Source of the DNA: Gnetum montanum
Lineage: Eukaryota; Streptophyta; Gnetopsida; Gnetales; Gnetaceae
Length of the DNA stretch: 64,000 nucleotides
NCBI GenBank assembly: GCA_015680685.1
Contig: MNCI01026467.1
Coordinates: 6,121 to 70,120, forward strand
Direction of reading: 5' to 3'
How positions within the stretch are numbered: position 1 is the first letter of the stretch; each line of letters begins with the position of its first letter. This document shows positions 11,314 to 21,844 of this stretch, piece after piece. A model generated the notes under the pieces. It worked only from the letters and a program-made list of their open reading frames with translations, had not been told where the DNA came from and searched no databases. A program made the position numbers and the translations under genes.

Positions 11314-11650
11314 AGAGGTAGCACTCCCCTCATTTCTGAATCCTAGCTAGAAACTCTAGTAGTTTGATCACTCTAGAGTTAGATTAATTTCCCATGTGCC
11401 TGCAGTAGGAGTCCTAGAGTGAACGGCTCTTTATTCGAGCAACATTGTACCTGAACACAAGTTGTGTACGGCAATAAAGACGAACTTGATTGGATAAACC
11501 TTCCAGTGCATGGATAGGATTTTATTTATTGTTATTTATTGCTTTCCTAGAATGCAGTATGAGTACGACTTGATTACAAGCATTGTGACTACTTGGTAAC
11601 CTAGTAGCGTATTCCAGGATCTACACTTGGTAATCCCAGTGGTAGTCCCA

Positions 11651-11820
11651 ATGTGTATATCTAGTCAAAGAATCGGCTGCTCATCGCACTTAGGCTAGTT
11701 AGGTTCTCTCACCCTTATCTCCTAGAACATGGGGTAAGTACGACTTGGCTACGAGAACCTACGAGTGTGTACGGCTACTCAAGGAATTGGCTACTTATCA
11801 CACTTAGGCTAGTTAAGTGC
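11651..11820 (+). repeat. Internal direct repeat in A LTR
   Basis: Two ~50-base copies about 116 bases apart share GTGTA-(C/T)GGCTA, the GGAAT-GGCT core and CACTTAGGCTAGTTA. The same pair is in the 3' LTR (about 35115-35285). Confidence 0.6.
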
Positions 11821-12221
11821 CTCAGTAGGATCACTTTGAGCATGTGCATTACGTGTGGTAATCCCAGTAATGATTAGCGTTTGGTAGCCACAGTTGCATC
11901 AGTTCAGGGTGTGTACGGTAAGTGGGAACGGATGCTAACACTAGTTAATATAGACTTAGGTCCTTAGTTAAGTTAGTTAGCTTTCTCAACCCTTCACCTC
12001 TAGCATAGGAGATAAACCTGAAAAGACCAAAAAAATCATATACCTTGGACTTACTTAACTATACACTGTGACAAAAACAAGTAAGTCTAGAAAGACAATG
12101 AATGATTAACCCCAAGTGTTCCATGGGGCATTTAGGCATTTCGTCTGTAGAGTTCGACCAGATCGCATGTGCTATGCTCGTTTCATATGGTTGAGTGTAG
12201 GGGTACCTCGCCACTCATCAT

Positions 12222-12239
12222 TGGCACCGTTGCCGGGGA
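12222..12239 (+). other. A primer binding site (tRNA-Asp type)
   Basis: TGGCACCGTTGCCGGGGA differs at one base from TGGCGCCGTTGCCGGGGA, the complement of the 3' end of plant tRNA-Asp used by Athila-type elements. It lies one base after the LTR. Confidence 0.85.
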
Positions 12240-12359
12240 CTAAGTGTTTGTGCGCCTAATAGAACATAAGGGATATCACTCACATCGTTGTGAGCCTTAA
12301 TGAACCTTTGGGTTAATCAAAGAAAAATTTTATAACGGCCATTTAGCACACCAATCAAA

Positions 12360-12824
12360 ATGCCTTCTTCTCATAAGAGCAACTCACCACCTAAGGATCA
12401 TACTAGAGACATTCGGCAACATAAAAAACATAACCAAGATCAGCCAATGCCTCAACAATGTAGGGTGACATATACTCATCCTGATGAGTATGTGCCTGAT
12501 CTTACCTTTATCCTCCATCAAGATGAACAGTTCCGCTGGAGAGATTTGTTTGGTAACATAGTGTTACTTCCAGATTATGCTATCCCTAACATGCTTCTAC
12601 ATGCTTTGACACAGACTGGCATGATAGAACTTTACGTCAAATACATTGTGGCAGATTCTAACATGAGGGATTATCATCCCATAAATTTACAATGTATGAG
12701 GGATGCAAGCCAGGAGAGTTAACATACTTTTCTAAAGGGCAAAGCCCCACACGTCTTTAGTGAAATAGGAGACGAGGAACCCCTTATCACGGGTTCTTTA
12801 GCAAAGGATGTTCTCCCTCCTAAG
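12360..12824 (+). pseudogene. A gag, N-terminal part (interrupted by B)
   Basis: The ATG at 12360 opens a frame beginning MPSSHKSNSPPKD. Landmarks are HPDEYVPDLTFILHQDEQF, GNIVLLPDYAIPNMLLHAL and, after one TAA at 12720, GKAPHVFSEIGDEEPLI. Each has a counterpart in the gag of C (HPNEYIPNFTFILYQDEQL; GNIVLPPDCS-LGMLLHAL; VPYVISENEDGEP). The start is chosen because C has its ATG (49524) at the same distance from the primer site. Coding stops at CTAAG (12820-12824), where B is inserted, and resumes in frame at 29849. Confidence 0.8.
12820..12824. repeat. TSD CTAAG, left copy (element B)
   Basis: CTAAG before the B 5' LTR is repeated at 29844-29848 after the B 3' LTR. The match is perfect. The site lies within A's gag codons (PPK-DGEEEG). 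Confidence 0.92.
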
Positions 12825-13009
12825 TGAAACATTGTGAAACTTGCGAGTCGGCCTCAGGCAAAGATCCGCAATTCAGGCAAGGGCGCATGTCAGAATTCCA
12901 GAAGGGAGAATAAGACAGAGCAACACGAAGAGGCGCGTAGCATCAAGTCTTCAACTTCCTGTGTAGATTCCTAATCTTACTATGTTTTCTCTGTTTACAC
13001 TATACCACA

Positions 13010-13410
13010 CGACATAGCGTAATGGCGCTTAGCGTGATTCTGTTTAAACATAGTCCGGCATCAGAAGGATAGTTACTTCGGCATGGGGAGAGGCTTGAGC
13101 AGCGTAATATGCGACTTCTCGTATATTTTGCTAAGTATTTTGTTCAAGGCTAGGTTTACGCTCTGTTATGCATGGCAGCGTAATGAGCTCCAAAACAGTC
13201 AAAGGCAAAGTCTAAGAAAGTGTGATTGCGCATCATACGCTCATCACGCAACGTAGCGTATCGCAGCGTATTGCGTCGCCAAGCTAGACATCGTTTACGC
13301 TTCATTACGCGCAGCTACGTAAGCGAGCGTAAAACAGCTTGAATCCATTATTTCCATGTTATGTTACACTCGTGCACGCAACGCAGCGTGAATGAGCGTA
13401 ATATAACCCA
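13010..13410 (+). repeat. GCGTA/TACGC motif cluster in B LTR
   Basis: More than fifteen copies of GCGTA, TACGC or ACGCA in both orientations, several as facing pairs (for example CGTAGCGTATCGCAGCGTA near 13250). They lie upstream of the TATA box in U3, so they may be enhancer-type sites. The same cluster is in the 3' LTR at about 28520-28910. Confidence 0.55.
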
Positions 13411-13582
13411 AAGACAGTTGAAACATGCCCGACGTGCATCTATTCTTTACACGCACAATATGCAAATAAGTGTATTGTGCGTAGTCATGAAGTTTGACAC
13501 AAAAATGGTCAGGCCAACAGTACCCGAAACATTCGGGACACACGTCATCAGGGTTGCACCTTTTCCACAGGACGTCGTAGCC

Positions 13583-13590
13583 TATAAATA
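13583..13590 (+). promoter_or_regulatory. TATA box of B 5' LTR
   Basis: TATAAATA in GCCTATAAATACCCC, preserved in the 3' LTR at 29096-29103. It is the probable promoter of the B genomic RNA. Confidence 0.7.
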
Positions 13591-14358
13591 CCCCAATTGA
13601 AAAAAAAATCAAGAAAGAGGAAGGACATTTTTCTAAGCACAGGAGCACTTATCACTTTGAGCAGAGACAGAGAGGGAAACACTTTGGCAATTGTTGACAG
13701 CATCACCTTCCGACAGAAAGAGAGCACAGTTCGCTTTGAGCATCAGCAACACAGCTTTCTCCATCAACGACCATTGGCGGTCCTAAACAGAAACTACCTA
13801 AGGCGAAAGAAGCAGATCCAAGATCATGGGATCACCTTGCACGGTTCATAGGCTCTATTGGTCAGAAACAGTTAATCGATAGACGTCAGAGCTTGGCCTT
13901 CTTTGCATCCCAGCTTTGGCCCACGAGGTAGACCGGACTTCCGTTTGGACAGTTTTCTTGTTGTTTTGTGCTTGCATTACATCAAGTAATCGGGGTCTCC
14001 CCAGTGTAACGTGACATACAAAATATACATCTTTCAAGTCAAAGTGCAGATCTTAAGACTACGCGTTTCTCTTGTATTAGCCTTCTCTTATTGTGTTTAG
14101 CATTATCATCGTTACAATTCATCTACGTCGTTTTTCCCCTCATTTTGCAATTCCTCGAATCAGATCGTTCCATGAGATATTCATTATCTCCATTGGTTTA
14201 CTGACTAGTAAGTCCCTGTCTGATCAACAAGACCATTCAGGGCGCCGAGAATTCGTTTTTCCAGCATAGCCCTCGCACGGATCCGTGGTTAAAACTGTGT
14301 ACGTGGGATTTTGTTTGGTATTTTCCAGCTGCCGACGTTTTCCATCGTTACAATTTTC

Positions 14359-14377
14359 TGGCGCTATAAGGAGGGCC
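14359..14377 (+). other. B primer binding site
   Basis: TGGCGCTATAAGGAGGGCC follows the LTR after six bases (ATTTTC). It has the TGGCGC start and resembles, from memory, the TGGCGCTAGAAGGAGGG-type site of grass Tat-group elements. I do not assign the tRNA. Confidence 0.65.
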
Positions 14378-14595
14378 TGAACCTCCGATCTAAATATTTC
14401 GGGTAGCCCTGTTAGCGATCCATACCCTAAACCATGGACGTAATACCTCTAGGGAAGTTTACGGCAAATCGTGTGGTATAGATCGGTCGCAAGGACGATT
14501 TCCTTGGAATCCTACAGGGTAGAAAGCCTATTCGTGCTTTTGTTACCAACCATTTCTTAGATCCGATTACCAGTTATCATTAATCTCATTACTCA

Positions 14596-17550
14596 ATGGA
14601 TTCCTTGTACACGACCACAACTGCCATGGTCCCTGCCGATTTGGGTGCCACATCTGTGAACCCTATCGCGGTCACCAGACCAGCTCCTGGCGCAACAGGA
14701 TCTCAGGGGCCATTGCGCCGATCATTGAGACTTCAGGGAAAAGAGCCTGTCTTCATGGTCATAACCCCTAAAGAATACAACTTTATATGTGTTAAGATCC
14801 AGGCGAAGCTGGCTCTTAGCCGAGCCGAGGTCGAAGCGAAATGAAACTTTGAGGTGGGCCACCGAGGGGGCCATGATTTCAAGCCAACAACTTACGACAT
14901 TATTCCTTTGATTGAACATCAACATGAACTTATCACACAGTTGGTCATGGCCAAGAGCCAGGCTGCATAGGCTATGGTGGAACCCCAGAATGGGGAGGAG
15001 GAAGAGGAAGAATTGGCAGCTCAATCGGAACATTCGTTCCATACTCTGAGCCCCCACACATACGTAAATCCCCTGTTTCCTTTCAACGGAGAGGCCGCTC
15101 CTCTTGACTCAGCCATAACCGCACAGATGCATGTCCCCATCATTCCACAAGCCACTATGCAGCCATCTGGGCTGCAAGTGCAAGTGCCCCACAATAATAT
15201 GGGGGCAGTCGCATCATCACGAGTTCTCAACATTCTAGCGGTGGTCCCGGTGACCACCGCGCCCCATTTCATCCCTCAGATACAACCTCACACCATATTA
15301 ACAACTCGCCCAGCGCAAATTTTACCGCCCCTGCCCCCTCCAACTTAGAAAATCACCTCAGTTGTTCAACCACAAACATACATCCAACAGCCTACCGCAA
15401 GTCAGTGGGCCAACCCTGCAGCGCAACACAACCAGTCTGCACTGTATGGTGTGCAACCCTCCATTGCACCCGCAACACAAGTTCCACAGGTGGTCCCGCA
15501 GTATATCTATCCTTATCTTACATTGCAGGCAGCGGCTAACCCCTCTTCGCAAACCAGTGGATGGTGGTCTTCACAGGCCCCTCCGCCTGTAGGGATCCCT
15601 GCCCCACAAGCAGCCAGCCAACCTCTCCCGTCGTTTCCATTCCCTAGCACCGCCCTCCCAGTCCAACCTCCTATGCCTTCTACACAGACACCTTCGTCAA
15701 TAGGTCTGGACCAGGCCTTCTAGCTTATACAGACTCTCACCGAGGAGGTTTGACGCCTCAAAGCCGCTGGTTCTAATACCATTCAGATCATGGACTTTTA
15801 CCAAGATGATCCGATTAGTCCAGCGGTCCCTATGCTATCGTTTCCGCCAGGGATGTCCCTACCTCATTTTACCAAGTACAATGGGGAGGGAAATCCCAAC
15901 GCTCACTTGGTCACGTTTAGGTCTGAGTCCTTGTTGTTGCAACAGTGGCCACACACCATCATCCGAGTCTTTGCAATGTCTCTAATAGGGAAAGCTTTGG
16001 TTTGGTACCGAGCCCTCCCACGCTCTTCCATCTCAACCCTGGAAGAGTTGCTGACCCAATTTGTGACCCGCTTCAAATACAACTTGAAACTGGAAGTCAC
16101 ATTGGATCAACTCATGGGGGTGAAACAAGACCCGCTCGAGCCCATCCAAAAGTTCATACAGCGCTAGAATGCTACCTTGAATGAGATCCGCGAGCCGATC
16201 GCGGACTCACATCTACTGGCTATATTCAAGGGAGTAGTCAACCACTTTATTAAGTCAAAGTTGTATTATCTTTTCCCCAACTCTCTACACCAGGCCTTCG
16301 CTCAAACTAGAAGCATCCAAGATGCTGCGGAGGCCAGCAAGGACCCAGCGTATGTCGCCTACAGGAACGCACACAACAAGAGCAAAGACAAAGGTAAAGC
16401 AGCAACAACAATAGTAGCTGCGATGACTGAAGGTACAAAGACTAAGAACAAGAACATACCCACGGCACCTCCTGAAACCATGGCTGGTGCCGGCACCAAC
16501 CAAGACACAACTGCCCTTGAAGGGCCCCCCCAGCCTAAGCCAAACTTTGAGCGTAAGGATCGCTCAAAGTACACAACATTACCTGTAAAGCATTCCGAAC
16601 TGCTGAAACAACTGTTAGGGACAGGGCACATTCAACCTAAGAAGCTGTCCGAGGAAGCTCTGAAGCATCACAGATGTCATTGTGAACTGCTAAAGAACCC
16701 TTCTTTAGCCTTACCTAACGAACCACCAGTTCCGAGATCTTTCAGGCTAGACCGTTTCTATGACTACCACCAGCTGTGTGGTCACGATACGGATTATCGC
16801 TGGGCGTTGAAAGACGACATTCAACGTATGCTGGACGATGGTTCACTCAAGTTAGATAGCAGCAACCCGACACGTCCAGAAAACCAGACATTGCACGTAT
16901 ATAAGGACCTGTTGAACGCAAATGATAATCCTTATACAATCACTGTGGTGAGTACAGACAGTGAGAGGAGGGAACTACCAAAATAGCCTTTTGTTTTGCG
17001 TGTGCCTGCCAGCTCACAAAAGGGGCCAACCATTTCATTGGTAGCCAGTGGGGTCTCGAGGCCGCCCTTCATTATACGGGCACCTTCTTGGATACACCCT
17101 CAGTCACGCAGCGACAGTCAAGCCACGGCCTCGTCCGCTCCCATGCCTAAGGCACCCTTCATTATCAGGATGCCAAAACCATAGGCTACTCATCTCACGC
17201 AGGGGTAGACCTCCAATGAAAAGCATCAACCGTCACCTCCCAAGCGAAAGGGAAAGGACACATCAGTTAACGCAACGAAATACCATTCTATGCTCGGCTT
17301 CCCTAAGCCTAGGCCCCTGGCCTCTGTGCCTTCTCCTGTACCTCAGGGGCAGGATAAAGGTGTAGAAACGCAACCACCTTCTCTTGGCAAGAAAAAGAAC
17401 AACCCCCCGACTGACACCACTCTACCTCGGGAGATTCATCTCTTGGGCCAAATGGAAGAGGAAAAGGGGGATAAACAACCTAGCCAAGAGAAGGACCTCC
17501 TTGACGCATTTACGTAAGTTAAACAGGCTCTCAAACAAAAAAACACAACC
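14596..17550 (+). pseudogene. B gag
   Basis: Capsid/nucleocapsid precursor. All pieces from 14596 to 18384 share one frame, so gag and protease form a single 1262-codon frame broken by ten stops and no frameshift (TGA 14842, 15751; TAG 14968, 15346, 15721, 16165, 16984, 17182, 17206; TAA 17515). The N-terminus has a short basic stretch (PLRRSLRLQGK), an acidic run and a long Pro/Gln-rich region (15060-15720). The Retrotrans_gag domain starts near 15790 (SLPHFTKYNGEGNPNAHL, ALVWYRALP). Near 16755 FYDYHQLCGHDTDYRWALK is the Tat zinc knuckle in which the first and last cysteines are replaced. A basic linker leads into protease. Confidence 0.85.
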
Positions 17551-18384
17551 TTGAGCCTTTATGACCTACTTATGACGTCTCGAGAGCACTGTGAGGCTAT
17601 GGTTCGCATGCTGACATCCATATCAGTGGATGAAAGCTTGCTAGTGGAGGAGAAAGCGATACATGTTATCATGTTTCCTTCCGAAGCTGAGCAACCTATG
17701 CCTACCTCGCTGACCTTCCATGATGAGTCTATCAAAGAAGATCCTAAGAAAAGTCAGGTCACAACTGAACCTATGTTCATCACCATCTGGGTCGGTCAAT
17801 ACCGGATCTGGAGAGTGCACGTAGACAATGGCGCAGCTACCAATGTCATTCCCTATTCCATCGTGGATAGGTTGGGTCTAGTCGACCAGATCACGCCCAT
17901 CATGATGGCTTGCGTAAAATCATTCAACGGGGCACGGGTTCAAGTTAAGGGGACGGTGCGTATTGAGTTTGTGGCGGGGGATCAATTCCCAACAGAGGCC
18001 ACTTTCGTAGTCATCGAGGAGATGCCAGGGTTCAACCTGATCTTGGGGAGGTCGTGGTTAGCCCAGCTGAGGGCATTTTCATCATCGATACACCAAGAGA
18101 TACACCTTCCCTATGCCGGAGGAGAGGTTGTGATACGCAGTGACGAAATCACCCCCACGACCGTCAATAACATTGAAGAAGAACGGGGTTCAGAGATAGA
18201 AACGACTGATGATCAAACCCGTCTCCAAATCCCTCAACAAACTGACAGCAATGATGATGGTCTAGCTTGGGCCGACCTGCCATTTCCAGATGGCAGCATA
18301 GAGGATTCAAACCATAAGTCTCCTCACCCTTACGCAATGCTCAACGTAAAGGCCATCAAGAGACAATTGCGTATCAATGGTTGA
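17551..18384 (+). pseudogene. B protease (same frame as gag)
   Basis: Aspartic protease for polyprotein maturation. This 277-codon piece is open; the catalytic loop reads VDNGAATNVIPYSIVDRLGL (17821-17880) and the closing motif FNLILGRSWLAQL (18030-18070). The loop has DNG where many retropepsins have DSG or DGG. The frame ends with TGA at 18382, followed at once by a tandem repeat and the antisense gene rather than by RT. It is marked pseudogene because the upstream frame has stops, though this segment itself looks intact. Confidence 0.85.
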
Positions 18385-18550
18385 ACGATGGTCCTTGCAT
18401 CCGTTATCATCTCTTAGCAAGTTATCATGGTTCATACTTAGTAGTTTTGTGTCAGACATTTTCACTTCAGGAGTTTACGCTTGTTATTTATTATGTTATT
18501 CAATTTACTATACTCATACTATTTACGCTTTCTATATCACGCAGTTACCC

Positions 18551-18770
18551 CATGGCCTGCAAAGGCCTTAAACTAGTTACATAGAATTGTATACCATTAT
18601 CATTTATGCGTATTGCGCTTTGGCCCGCAACGGCCTTAAACTAGTTACACGGGATTGCATGCTATGACTATTCATGCTTGATTACGTAGGCACGGCCCGC
18701 AACGGCCTTAAAATAGTCACTGGTTTACGCAGAATCATATGATGGCCCGCGATGGCCTTAAACTAGCCAT
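18551..18770 (+). repeat. Tandem repeat R1 after B protease
   Basis: Four copies of a ~30-base core (GGCCCGCAACGGCCTTAAAC then TAGTTA) at 18551-18580, 18619-18648, 18691-18720 and 18741-18770, spaced 68, 72 and 50 bases. The core contains a GGCC...GGCC short inverted repeat. It lies between the sense gag-protease end and the stop of the antisense gene (18963). Confidence 0.8.
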
Positions 18771-18962
18771 TACATTCTATCATCATAACTTAGGCGAAAT
18801 CCTTAATAATTACGTTCACGCTGTGCAGATAAAAGCATAAAAGCCAAAAAAGATAAAATAATTGACATTTGAAACATCCACCAGGTCTTATAACGCATCT
18901 TTTCAGTCATTCATAAAATAATACTTTACTTCACCATCAATAAAACTATGCGTAAACTACAA

Positions 18963-20613
18963 TTACGCATTTTCTCTACTGCCACTGTCGCCAGTGTCTC
19001 TTAAGTCTGGATCCAGCCCTAATGGATCATCCTCCAATGGGCCGTCGTTTCTGGGAATTATTCTTTCACGAAGAATTTCCTCTTCATGAGGTCCTCATTC
19101 TGGCATCGGCTCCACAGGAGGACGCTCTTCATCGCTGCATTCTTCCTCTTCCTCTGCTTCTGCTGCTTCCTCTGCTAACTCCTCAGCTGGCTCGTCTTCT
19201 CTACCCTCTTCTGGCACCTAGATACAAAAGAAGAAAACATATTAGCAAGGCAAGCCTTGACAAAACAATCAAAGAATTTAGAGTTAGTCATGCAGAAGCT
19301 TACTCGCAATGGCCCTGCTTCCGTAGCAAAGGGAAGTTTCTCCAGGCCAGCCCACAGGCGCTTCATAATCTCTTCCTCCGTTAGATCTGGCCACACATCC
19401 TCTCCCAAGGTAGCTCCAGCCTTCACTTTCCCTTTCTCCATGCTAGTCTAGCGAGGCGGATCAGGGAAGAACGTAGGGACTATCCTCTGGCCCCCAGGGA
19501 GAGTCATCTCCCTTTCTGGAGACGCACTTACAGTCACCTGCTCTTCAAACTTCTTGAAGGCTTCTGATGCTTTGATGATGTCCAAGAAGACTTCCAGGGA
19601 TTGGGCTTTGACGACAGAATCGTGATAAAGTTTGCGATAAGCAATGATTTCTCGCTTATACAAGTGCTTGTGGTCCTTCTTCTTCTGCCCCCACTCTTGC
19701 ACACACGCACAATAATCCCTCCAATCCTGGCTTTTCTGAGCTAGGAGTTCTATCTGCATCCGCTGCTCTACCAACGCTCGACTGGTCTGTACGCTATTTT
19801 TAATGGCGGTCCAATAATAGAAGTAATCGACAACAGCGGTATGCCAGTCTTCATCCCCTGTCGCTTGCGCCTATAGGAAGTCGCACCGTGATTTTAAGTC
19901 TCTGACCTCTTTGGTCAGAGACTCAACCCTCTGCTCCGACCTCTATAGCCTTTTCCATAGATTTTCATTTACGCCCCTACTTTCCTATAAGGAGCGTGTC
20001 GAGCATAACATACATTTACGCATTTCCTCATAAATGTGACGTGGCACAGCTGCTTCATCGGATGGTGGCTCCACTGTGTCCAAATCAATGGGCTCCGTGG
20101 GATCCCATCGGAGGCGAGCTCCTAACAGAAATAACCATCAATGTTGGTGACACATTACCACTATGTAATATCACAAACTTACTACAACCATAACATACCA
20201 GCTCCATGTTCGACGCGCTCCAGGTGCTTGATCATGTCACTGACAACGCCTTCCATGAAGGCAAATTTGTCAGGGAAGTCTCTCCATGCTCTGTTCACAG
20301 CAACAGATGTGGATACATCCTCTTCCCCTGTAGCGTAATCCAGTTAGAAACTTCATCTATTTACAGAATCCTGCAAACGTTCTAACATACACATTACCTC
20401 TACCGGTGACAGTGGCGACTTTGCCAACATCTTCCGCCTCCTTTTCCTCTGCACGCACTTGAGTCTGTGCGTCGTTGGTTCCAGTAGCTGGGGCCTCCCC
20501 ATGCACATGAGTCTGTGCGGTACTAGTCTCGACAGCTGGGACCTCTTTTTCTAAAACTGAGGCCCCTTCCCCACGACTTAGTACTACTGTCCCTGTCTCA
20601 GGGGTCAGCCCCT
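18963..20613 (-). pseudogene. Antisense gene exons 5-8: coiled coil and acidic tail
   Basis: Exon 5 has an imperfect internal repeat (TAQTHVHGEAPATGT / DAQTQVRAEE). Exon 6 is short and helical (FMEGVVSDMIKHLERV). Exon 7 (818 nt) carries long charged helices (SEQRVESLTKEVRDLKSR, EQRMQIELLAQKSQDW, EAFKKFEEQV) that look like a coiled coil; its four TAG codons are in frame. Exon 8 is strongly acidic (EELAEEAAEAEEEEEC) and ends with TAA. Exons 5 and 6 have no stop. Confidence 0.6.
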
Positions 20614-20711
20614 CTGTAATTTTCACTAGCCATATCACAACACCTTAGTATATCATTCCAAATAAACATTGTGTAATACAGTTCCTTCATGCTTACTAGG
20701 CGGAGGCTTAC

Positions 20712-21746
20712 TTCGCTGAACTTTGATCACCACAGTTCAGCCTGCGCCGCTCCCAGGCTCCGCAGAGGCCTCGGTTATACGAAGCCTTTTGCTCTGAGCT
20801 GCAGGTTCCACGATTTCCTCTGCCAGACGTTTCCCCCGTGAGGCATCGCCAGTGTAAGTAGGCATTATCCCACCTATACTATCGGGGCCTCGCAGCCGAG
20901 ACGCCGCCAACTCCTTGGTTGTTATAGACAATGACTCCCCGATCCCTTCCGGTGGATCCTGCCCATGGGTACTGCTGAGGATATGGGTAATCCAAGGTCT
21001 AGATAGCTGGCCTCAGTCTTGCTGTACCCAGACCCCATTCCTTTGGACGATCAGAAACTCAGCAAAATGCCGAAGGCAAGCTATGAAGAAGGCGTAATGC
21101 ACGTTGAAACGAGACTCAAGCTTCTGGCGAAGCTTGATCATCTCGTTGCGCAGCCCCTTAGCGAAATAGCTTGCCCAATTGAACTGGGTCCCCTCTTCTA
21201 GAACCTCCTGCATAATACGGGTCTATTCTATAGAAAATAACTTCCCCTGCGAGAGAGTTTTTGGGAAGGTCCGGGCTCGAAAAAGGGAATAAAGTGTCTT
21301 GGCAACGCCCATCTGGAATCTTTCACAAGGAAACCCTTTAGGCTCCTTCGGGACCCTTACCCACTCCTCCAGCCACTCCTGGAAGTCGAGGCTCCTCTTC
21401 GCCTTTCCACTTATGGGAAGGCCATCCGAGGGGATGCCAAATAGGTCTGCAAAGAGCTGAACGTCAATGTTAAAGCTTACGCATACGTTATGTACGTGCG
21501 TGCAAAAACGCTCTGCCTTTTCATTGAAGGAGTTGACCAGGGTTAGCATTTCACTGGCGGGGACATCAGGAGCTGCAGCTAAAAACAGATGCATTAGCCC
21601 CGTTGTTCGGATCTTGGTGGTCAACGCAACTGGGGCCGCTGAGTGGCTGAGCCAGCGCTGTGCATCCTTGATGTCGCTGTAGCGGAAAAGGACGATGCTC
21701 GCCTCGTGGCCGAAAATCGTAAGGGTAACCTCCCGGGATTCCCTGA
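20712..21746 (-). pseudogene. Antisense gene exon 4: plant-transposon-associated domain and basic stretch
   Basis: 345 codons. Segments such as VQLFADLFGIPSDGLPIS, FQEWLEEWVRVPKEPKG and EGTQFNWASYFAKGLRNEM followed by VHYAFFIACL recall proteins annotated in plants as putative plant transposon protein (Pfam Transposase_32, PF20167) or plant-mobile-domain-like. This is by pattern only. Near the end KRLAEEIVEPAAQSKRLRI could be a nuclear signal. Stops are TAG 21223 and two TGA (about 21010 and 20734). No DDE transposase motif is visible. Confidence 0.5.
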
Positions 21747-21844
21747 CTGAACAGCGTAAAACACAAGTCAAACTAAAACACTATTACGCAACGCTCATAA
21801 TTTACAACTATACTACGCAATAATCAACTATACAACAGCCTTAC

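Larger units (their letters stand above)
11224..12220 (+). repeat. A 5' LTR
   Basis: 997 bp, TGATGAGAC to CTCATCA, paired with 34653-35688. It opens with CpG-containing palindromes (GCGATATCGC), then the TATA box at 11306-11313. An internal direct repeat lies in the middle (about 11651-11700 and 11767-11817, core AATCGGCTGCTCATCGCACT and its variant). Confidence 0.92.
12825..14352 (+). repeat. B 5' LTR
   Basis: Runs from TGAAACATTG to CGTTACA. The 3' copy (28338-29843) is 22 bases shorter, mainly because CAGCTTTCTCCATCAACG near 13755 is missing there. Between 13010 and 13410 it holds a dense set of GCGTA/TACGC motifs, followed by the TATA box. Confidence 0.93.

Noticed and set aside
14722-15272. 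- strand frames of 111 and 83 codons opposite B gag
   Set aside because: Shadows of the Pro/Gln-rich sense frame; no splice pattern or motif.
18551-18770. R1 as a CRISPR-like array
   Set aside because: Plant retrotransposon context, uneven spacing, degenerate units, no cas genes.
19984-20014. A 29-base intron between two parts of antisense exon 7
   Set aside because: Too short for a plant intron, and the frame reads straight through with one TAG, so it is one exon.
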